Shown: one piece after another, positions 39,593-44,215 of the stretch
How the letters are laid out: every line of letters starts with the position of its first letter
Numbering within the stretch: position 1 is the first letter of the stretch
Assembly: GCA_964563885.1 (NCBI GenBank)
Contig: CAZLYX010000012.1
Location: 1 to 44,215, forward strand
Direction of reading: 5' to 3'
Length of the DNA stretch: 44,215 nucleotides
Origin: CAZLYX01 sp964563885
GTDB taxonomy: Bacteria; Pseudomonadota; Gammaproteobacteria; Burkholderiales; Neisseriaceae
Translations under genes and position numbers: made by a program
The notes under the pieces: model-generated
Database searches by the model: none
Seen by the model: the letters and a program-made list of their open reading frames with translations, nothing else
What the model was told of the DNA's origin: nothing

Positions 39593-40630
39593 ATGTTAGT
39601 TGAGATTGGCATCGCTCAAGCAGATGAGTGGGATAAAGTGGTAAAAAGCTTTAATAAGCATGAGCCTTTTTATCTACATGCTTATGCAAAAGCATTTGAA
39701 AAACATGGCAGTGGTGTTCCTGTTTTGTTGCATTATCAAAGCGGTGATTATCAGGCAATGAATGTTGTTGTGAGACGAGATGTGGCCGATGATAAACATT
39801 TCCAAGGTAGGCTACCTGAAAATACTTACTTCGATTTAAGCACACCTTATGGCTATGGTGGTTTTATGTCGGATGAAAATGTTCGACCTGAGGTATTTGA
39901 AGCTTATAACCAGTTTTGTATCGAGAGAAATTATATTTGTGAGTTTGTGCGTTTCAATTTATTTTCAAATTGCCAAGATGTTTATGATGGTGATGTTGAG
40001 ACGAAAATGGTTAACGTTGTATGTGATTTAACCAAAGATGAAGAACAGATTTTTAATGAATTTAATTCAACTGCACGTCGTTGCGTTCGTAAAGGCCACA
40101 AAGTAGGTTTAGAGCTAGAAGTGAGTAACACGCTAGATGGCTTAGAAAGCTTCTTGGAAATTTATTACGACACAATGGATCGGAATCAAGCCCAAGACGC
40201 ATATTATTTTAAACGTGATTTCTTTGAAACTCTACACAAAATTTCTGGCCACGTTCATTACTTCTTTGCCAAATTAGAAGGGAAAGTCATTGGCGCCAAT
40301 CTTTTATTGGCCGGTGACGAGCATGCTTATTGTTTCTTAAGTGGTACACATCGTGATTATTTAAGTTACTCTCCTAATTATCTGATGATGTCAGAAATGA
40401 TTTATTGGTCTAAACGCAATGGTATGAAAAAATTTGTGCTAGGTGGCGGTTATGGTGCTGATGATAATTTATTGCGCTTTAAACGCGGTTTTGCTAGTGA
40501 AGGTTTGGTTGATTTTTATATTGGCCATAAAGTTTTTAATCCAGAAAAATATGAAGAGCTGGTGGCTATGCGTGCCAACGATTCAGAGTTTGATGTTGAA
40601 TCAGCGTATTTTCCTAAATACCGTGCTTAA
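39593..40630 (+). CDS. FemAB/GNAT-fold acyltransferase (Acetyltransf_6 type)
   Basis: 345 residues from the ATG at 39593, chosen because GAAGGGG stands 5 bases before it; an in-frame ATG at 39566 is possible. The sequence fits the two-domain GNAT arrangement of FemAB/FemX-like proteins (BioF2-like/Acetyltransf_6): an N-terminal half with PFYLHAYAKAFEKHG and YFDLSTPYGYGG, then ARRCVRKGHKVGLELE. The C-terminal half has FLEIYYDTMDRNQA, YFFAKLEGKVIGANLLLAGDEHAYCFLSGT and the late GGGYGADDNLLRFKRGF block. Relatives add amino acids to lipid II or act in capsule or exopolysaccharide assembly. The substrate is unknown. A perfect DUS (39809-39820) lies in the gene, encoding RLPEN. A long AT-rich spacer precedes it. 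Confidence 0.78.
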   Translation: MLVEIGIAQADEWDKVVKSFNKHEPFYLHAYAKAFEKHGSGVPVLLHYQSGDYQAMNVVVRRDVADDKHFQGRLPENTYFDLSTPYGYGGFMSDENVRPEVFEAYNQFCIERNYICEFVRFNLFSNCQDVYDGDVETKMVNVVCDLTKDEEQIFNEFNSTARRCVRKGHKVGLELEVSNTLDGLESFLEIYYDTMDRNQAQDAYYFKRDFFETLHKISGHVHYFFAKLEGKVIGANLLLAGDEHAYCFLSGTHRDYLSYSPNYLMMSEMIYWSKRNGMKKFVLGGGYGADDNLLRFKRGFASEGLVDFYIGHKVFNPEKYEELVAMRANDSEFDVESAYFPKYRA

Positions 40631-40662
40631 GTTAACATGGCATCGTGTTTTTAATCTTTAAG

Positions 40663-40693
40663 AAAGGCTGCTTGACGCTTCAGGTAGCCTTTA
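40663..40693 (+). terminator. Terminator with a mixed-dialect DUS pair
   Basis: AAAGGCTGCTTGA (40663-40675) pairs with TTCAGGTAGCCTTT (40679-40692) using two G-T pairs around a very short loop. The right arm is a perfect DUS, while the left begins AGGCTGC like the simDUS variant. It lies about 32 bases after the FemAB-like stop. Confidence 0.65.
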
Positions 40694-40857
40694 GTATTTG
40701 TTGGTTTGGTACATATAGAACGACAAATGCTAGAAACTACTTGTTTAAAAACATAAATTAGCTTCCTAAAAATGAAACTTTAGGGTTAGCTATGGATTAT
40801 TATGTCGATTAATGGTACTTTTAGCCTGCTTATATCAAGCATATCAGAAAAATAACT

Positions 40858-40863
40858 CAGGAG
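40858..40863 (+). promoter_or_regulatory. Ribosome-binding site deciding the glcB start
   Basis: CAGGAG, 8 bases before the ATG at 40872. It supports that start over the in-frame one at 40812. Confidence 0.75.
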
Positions 40864-40871
40864 AATCTACA

Positions 40872-43049
40872 ATGGCATACAGCTATACTCGCGCCGCCGA
40901 ATTGCAGGTGGACGATCATTTATATCAATTCGTTGAAAAACAAGTTTTAGCTAAACATCCAAAACTAAAATCAACAGAATTTTGGCAAGGGCTGTCTGAC
41001 TTAGTACATAAATTCGCGCCTCTAAACCGTGATTTGCTGGACAAACGTGACCGTATCCAATTACAGATTGATGAGTGGCACAAACACCATCCGGGCCCAG
41101 TAACTGATTTGGCTGCGTATACAGGTTTTTTAAAAGAACAAGAATATTTAGTTGACACGCCATTAGATTTTAGCATTTCTACCGAAAACGTAGACCGTGA
41201 AGTAGCTGAGCAAGCTGGCCCTCAATTGGTGGTGCCAATTAATAATGCGCGTTATGCCTTAAATGCGGCCAATGCCCGTTGGGGTAGTTTGTACGATGCG
41301 TTATATGGAACAGATGCAATTGAGCAAAGCGGTGATTTAGCACCAGGCAAAGCGTATAATTCAAAGCGTGGTGATGCAGTAATTGCATTTGCCCGTAAAT
41401 TTTTAGACGACAGCATTCCATTGGTAAAGGGCAGTCATAAAGATGTACTTGCCTATCAAGTGGTGGCGGGTCGAGTGAGTGTAAAGCTAAAAGATGGCAC
41501 TGAAAGTGGTTTGATTTCACCAGAACTATTTGTTGGTTATACAGGTCAAGCAGAAACACCTGCATCTTTGTTATTCCTTCATAATGGTTTACATTTTGAT
41601 ATTATTGTTGATAAAAACAGCACAATTGGTACACAAGATCCTGCTGGTGTAAAAGACATTATTATGGAAGCCGCGCTGAGCACGATTATGGACTGCGAAG
41701 ACTCAGTTGCTGCGGTAGATGGCGAAGACAAAGCCTTAGTTTATGCAAACTGGTTAGGCTTAATGGATGGATCTTTGGTTGAAGAAGTAGAAAAAAGCGG
41801 CAAAGTCATTACCCGCAAGTTAAACCCTGATCGTGAATACACTAATGCTAGTGGCAGTGGCACATTTAAGCTGCCTGGCCGCTCATTATTGTTTATTCGT
41901 AACGTGGGTCATTTGATGACCAATCCAGCGATTTTGGATAAAGATGGCAATGAAATTCCAGAAGGCATTCTAGATGGCGTAATGACTGGTTTAATCGCAC
42001 CTTTCGATTTAGATCGCAGCGACAACACCAATAGTCGTACTGGTTCAGTTTATATCGTAAAACCTAAAATGCATGGTCATGAAGAAGTGCGTTTTGCTAA
42101 TCGCTTATTTGCTGCAATTGAAGAATTGACGCAACTGCCACACAATACCTTGAAAATGGGTATTATGGATGAGGAGCGCCGCACTTCGGTTAACCTAGCG
42201 GCCTGTATTTATGAAGCACGCGAACGCGTGGTATTTATTAATACTGGCTTCTTGGATCGCACAGGTGACGAAATGCACACTTCTATGTTGGCCGGTGCGA
42301 TGGTTCGCAAAGGTGCGATGAGAGCTTCTAAATGGATTAGTGCCTACGAAAGTAATAACGTGCAAGTTGGCTTGGGTTGCGGTTTGCCGGGTAAAGCACA
42401 AATTGGTAAGGGCATGTGGGCAATGCCTGATTTGATGGCAGATATGCTGGTACAAAAAATTGGTCATCCTAAATCTGGTGCCACTACTGCTTGGGTGCCC
42501 TCTCCAACAGCTGCAGCTTTGCATGCACTGCACTATCATCAAGTTAACGTATTTGATGTCCAAAAAGAATTATCTGCACAAGAGCCCAAACATTACTTGG
42601 ATGATTTGCTGACCATTCCTGTGGCTGAACATAGGAATTGGAGTGAAGCAGAGATTCAAGAAGAGCTGGATAACAACTGCCAAGGTATTTTAGGCTATGT
42701 TGTGCGTTGGGTAGAGCAGGGTGTTGGTTGTTCTAAAGTACCGGATATCCATGATATTGGCTTGATGGAAGACCGCGCTACTTTGCGTATTTCTAGCCAA
42801 CATATTGCCAACTGGTTATTGCATGGCGTGATAACAGAAGCACAAGTGCGTGAAACGCTAGAACGCATGGCAGGCGTGGTAGATCAACAGAATGCATGCG
42901 ATCCAGTATATGTACCAATGGTGGGTCGTTTAGACAGCTCGCCAGCATTCTTGGCTGCTGGCGATTTGATTTTCAAAGGCACTGAACAACCCAATGGTTA
43001 TACTGAGCCACTTTTACATCATTGGCGTCGTGTTGCAAAAGTAAATTAA
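40872..43049 (+). CDS. glcB: Malate synthase G
   Basis: 725 residues from the ATG at 40872, close to the 723 of the E. coli enzyme. It condenses glyoxylate with acetyl-CoA to give malate. Family landmarks are PINNARYALNAANARWGSLYDALYGTDAI, RGDAVIAFARKFLD, the MDCEDSVAAVDGEDK metal-site segment and TGLIAPFDLDRSDNTNSRTGSVYIVKPKMHG, given here as blocks between residues ~100 and ~420. The GIMDEERRTSVNLAACI core and the C-terminal NLH-type ISSQHIANWLLHG follow. Isocitrate lyase is not in the window. The G form usually serves glycolate/glyoxylate use, which would fit the glyoxylate-type aminotransferase at 5184, but that link is inference. Confidence 0.96.
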   Translation: MAYSYTRAAELQVDDHLYQFVEKQVLAKHPKLKSTEFWQGLSDLVHKFAPLNRDLLDKRDRIQLQIDEWHKHHPGPVTDLAAYTGFLKEQEYLVDTPLDFSISTENVDREVAEQAGPQLVVPINNARYALNAANARWGSLYDALYGTDAIEQSGDLAPGKAYNSKRGDAVIAFARKFLDDSIPLVKGSHKDVLAYQVVAGRVSVKLKDGTESGLISPELFVGYTGQAETPASLLFLHNGLHFDIIVDKNSTIGTQDPAGVKDIIMEAALSTIMDCEDSVAAVDGEDKALVYANWLGLMDGSLVEEVEKSGKVITRKLNPDREYTNASGSGTFKLPGRSLLFIRNVGHLMTNPAILDKDGNEIPEGILDGVMTGLIAPFDLDRSDNTNSRTGSVYIVKPKMHGHEEVRFANRLFAAIEELTQLPHNTLKMGIMDEERRTSVNLAACIYEARERVVFINTGFLDRTGDEMHTSMLAGAMVRKGAMRASKWISAYESNNVQVGLGCGLPGKAQIGKGMWAMPDLMADMLVQKIGHPKSGATTAWVPSPTAAALHALHYHQVNVFDVQKELSAQEPKHYLDDLLTIPVAEHRNWSEAEIQEELDNNCQGILGYVVRWVEQGVGCSKVPDIHDIGLMEDRATLRISSQHIANWLLHGVITEAQVRETLERMAGVVDQQNACDPVYVPMVGRLDSSPAFLAAGDLIFKGTEQPNGYTEPLLHHWRRVAKVN

Positions 43050-43063
43050 TTAACATGATGTTG

Positions 43064-43096
43064 AAAAGGCTACCTGAAAGTTTCAGGTAGCCTTTA
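43064..43096. terminator. DUS hairpin between convergent genes
   Basis: Perfect DUS arms (43067-43078, 43082-43093) with a 3-base loop, flanked by AAA and TTT, between glcB (+) and the hemerythrin gene (-). Confidence 0.75.
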
Positions 43097-43141
43097 TTTG
43101 TTATGGTTAAAGTCTTAATGAGGATAGTGCATAAAAGCTAT

Positions 43142-43654
43142 TTATGTTTTGCGTCGTGCAGCCATCAGTTGCCCTATGCGAGTTAACTCCTCAGTAGGAA
43201 TACTCTGTTTGCCGATTTCAAATAAATTTTCTTCGAGCTGAAGATGACGAGCGTAGGCGCTAGTAAAACGATTTAACACATCTGCATCAGGTAAATAAGA
43301 TAGATTATTTTGTAAGCATGAGAATTCTTCGGATAATGCCGACCAAATATTGTGTAGCTGTTGGTGCTGTGCTTCTAGTTCGTCAATATGACTTTTGGTA
43401 TGGGGGGCGTATTGAAGCAACAGTGGAAAAAAATCCTCTTCTTCGTCCAAATGATGCAGCGGTGCCGCCACATTAAAATATTGACTGATTTGTCTGATAT
43501 TTTGCAACACCATCTCGTTACAACCATCTTTGACTAAGTATGAATGTAGGTTATCTAGTTGCCCGCAAAAACGCCTGACTTTATCGTGGCAGGCATAAAG
43601 CATTTCGATGGGCTCGTCAAAGGTGACGCTGCGTTGATTAAATAAATCCATCAT
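43142..43654 (-). CDS. Hemerythrin (HHE) domain protein
   Basis: 170 residues from the ATG at 43654; the frame is open to a TTG four codons upstream and a second ATG is adjacent, so the exact start is uncertain. The helical bundle carries the di-iron ligands of the hemerythrin/HHE family: His23 in ACHDKVRRF, His67/68 with Glu72 in HHLDEEEDFFP, His97/His101 in AQHQQLH and His137 with Glu141 in RHLQLEENLF. Such proteins bind or sense oxygen or nitric oxide, or help repair iron-sulfur clusters (YtfE-like). It lacks the N-terminal ScdA domain of YtfE. It is cytoplasmic, a single gene, convergent to glcB. Confidence 0.85.
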   Translation of the reverse strand: MMDLFNQRSVTFDEPIEMLYACHDKVRRFCGQLDNLHSYLVKDGCNEMVLQNIRQISQYFNVAAPLHHLDEEEDFFPLLLQYAPHTKSHIDELEAQHQQLHNIWSALSEEFSCLQNNLSYLPDADVLNRFTSAYARHLQLEENLFEIGKQSIPTEELTRIGQLMAARRKT

Positions 43655-43796
43655 TTTGAGTAGCAATCATATGAAAATAAGCCCAATACAACTCTATTTT
43701 TAGCCTTATGACTGTATATATGAGTGTTAGAGGACTAGTAATAAGTGTTGTGCTGTTAATAGTAACGAACAACAGATAGGATAAGCATAAGTGTAG

Positions 43797-44081
43797 TTAT
43801 TTGCAGCTCATACCTTGAATTTGTGGTTTTGCGCCTTCGCTTACTTTAAATACGCACTGAGTACTGCTGCTGCCTGAAACAGTTACTTTACCTGCTGTTG
43901 ATGCAAGACTTACTGGCTCTTTTACACCCATTTGTACCGCCGTAGCTGCCAATTTTTGGACATCATCAGTAGAATAAGCAGTATTGTTTGTACCGATCTT
44001 AATTTCTTTGGCTGACACGTTTACAGCAATAAGTAGTGCCGCAGAAGTGGCGAGAAGTGCAAATATTTTAGTTGATTTCAT
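43797..44081 (-). CDS. Small secreted protein with two cysteines
   Basis: 94 residues. The signal peptide (KSTKIFALLATSAALLIAV, likely cut after VSA at residue 24) is clear. The mature ~70 residues are polar, start KEIKIGTNNTAYSTDDVQKL, and have Cys76 and Cys93 near the end, likely a disulfide that closes the C-terminal loop. I do not recognise a family. There is no lipobox and no transmembrane helix, so the product should be free in the periplasm or secreted. A good AAAGGAA ribosome-binding site stands before the ATG. It is a single gene at the right edge; its promoter should lie within 44090-44215. Confidence 0.75.
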   Translation of the reverse strand: MKSTKIFALLATSAALLIAVNVSAKEIKIGTNNTAYSTDDVQKLAATAVQMGVKEPVSLASTAGKVTVSGSSSTQCVFKVSEGAKPQIQGMSCK

Positions 44082-44215
44082 TTTGATTCCTTTGATTTAG
44101 GAAGAAGAGTGCTTGGGGGTGCATACAATTCACAAACTCATCATATAAGCAGAATCTAAGGATAGCAAGCAACGACAGGTGAATTTTATTTAATCTTTGT
44201 TATGCAAATTTAGCC

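Overview
The window looks like a chromosomal stretch from a low-to-moderate GC member of the Neisseriaceae. The best evidence is a 12-base word, AGGCTACCTGAA, found about 30 times by eye. It occurs as single copies inside genes and, more often, as inverted pairs just after genes. From memory this is the DNA-uptake-sequence (DUS) dialect first described for Eikenella (AG-eikDUS). The AT-rich composition does not fit Eikenella itself, so a low-GC relative (for example a Snodgrassella- or Stenoxybacter-like gut neisserial) is more likely, but I cannot fix the genus. A run of 100 N at 7874-7973 shows this is a scaffold with a gap.

Layout. 1-5041: a membrane-anchored endonuclease/exonuclease/phosphatase-fold protein, a DUF445 membrane protein, a small orphan lipoprotein in AT-rich spacers, and queH. 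5184-9044: a class V aminotransferase, an FAD-linked oxidase, the gap with a TTACTGA tandem repeat, a DUF4124 protein and rnhA. 9429-11149: a three-lipoprotein operon (CsgG-like, DUF4810, DUF799/GNA1162). 11443-17526: rarA, a lipoprotein, thrC, then msbA and fpr. 17653-21774: lysO, a DeoR-type regulator, yidB, argB and a 2OG-Fe(II) oxygenase. 21907-26058: the polyamine transporter genes potG-potH-potI (no binding protein alongside) and a lone rfbD. 26384-28594: lemA followed by two TPM-domain genes. 28725-33736: an isochorismatase-fold protein that seems to have lost its catalytic Lys and Cys, a Bcr/CflA-type drug exporter, pheA, a YeeZ-like dehydrogenase-fold protein and a UbiJ-like SCP2 protein. 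34084-44081: acnA, tkt, a FemAB/GNAT-type acyltransferase, glcB, a hemerythrin-domain protein and a small secreted protein.

The content is mostly core metabolism: amino-acid synthesis (thrC, argB, pheA), the TCA cycle and glyoxylate use (acnA, glcB), the pentose-phosphate pathway (tkt), polyamine import, lipid A flipping and tRNA queuosine modification. No phage, insertion sequence, CRISPR array, tRNA or rRNA was recognised. The less ordinary material is the lipoprotein trio, the LemA/TPM operon, the possible pseudoenzyme at 28725, a cluster of DnaA-box matches near the left edge, and DUS hairpins that serve as terminators and show dialect variants, paired arm changes and overlap with ribosome-binding sites.
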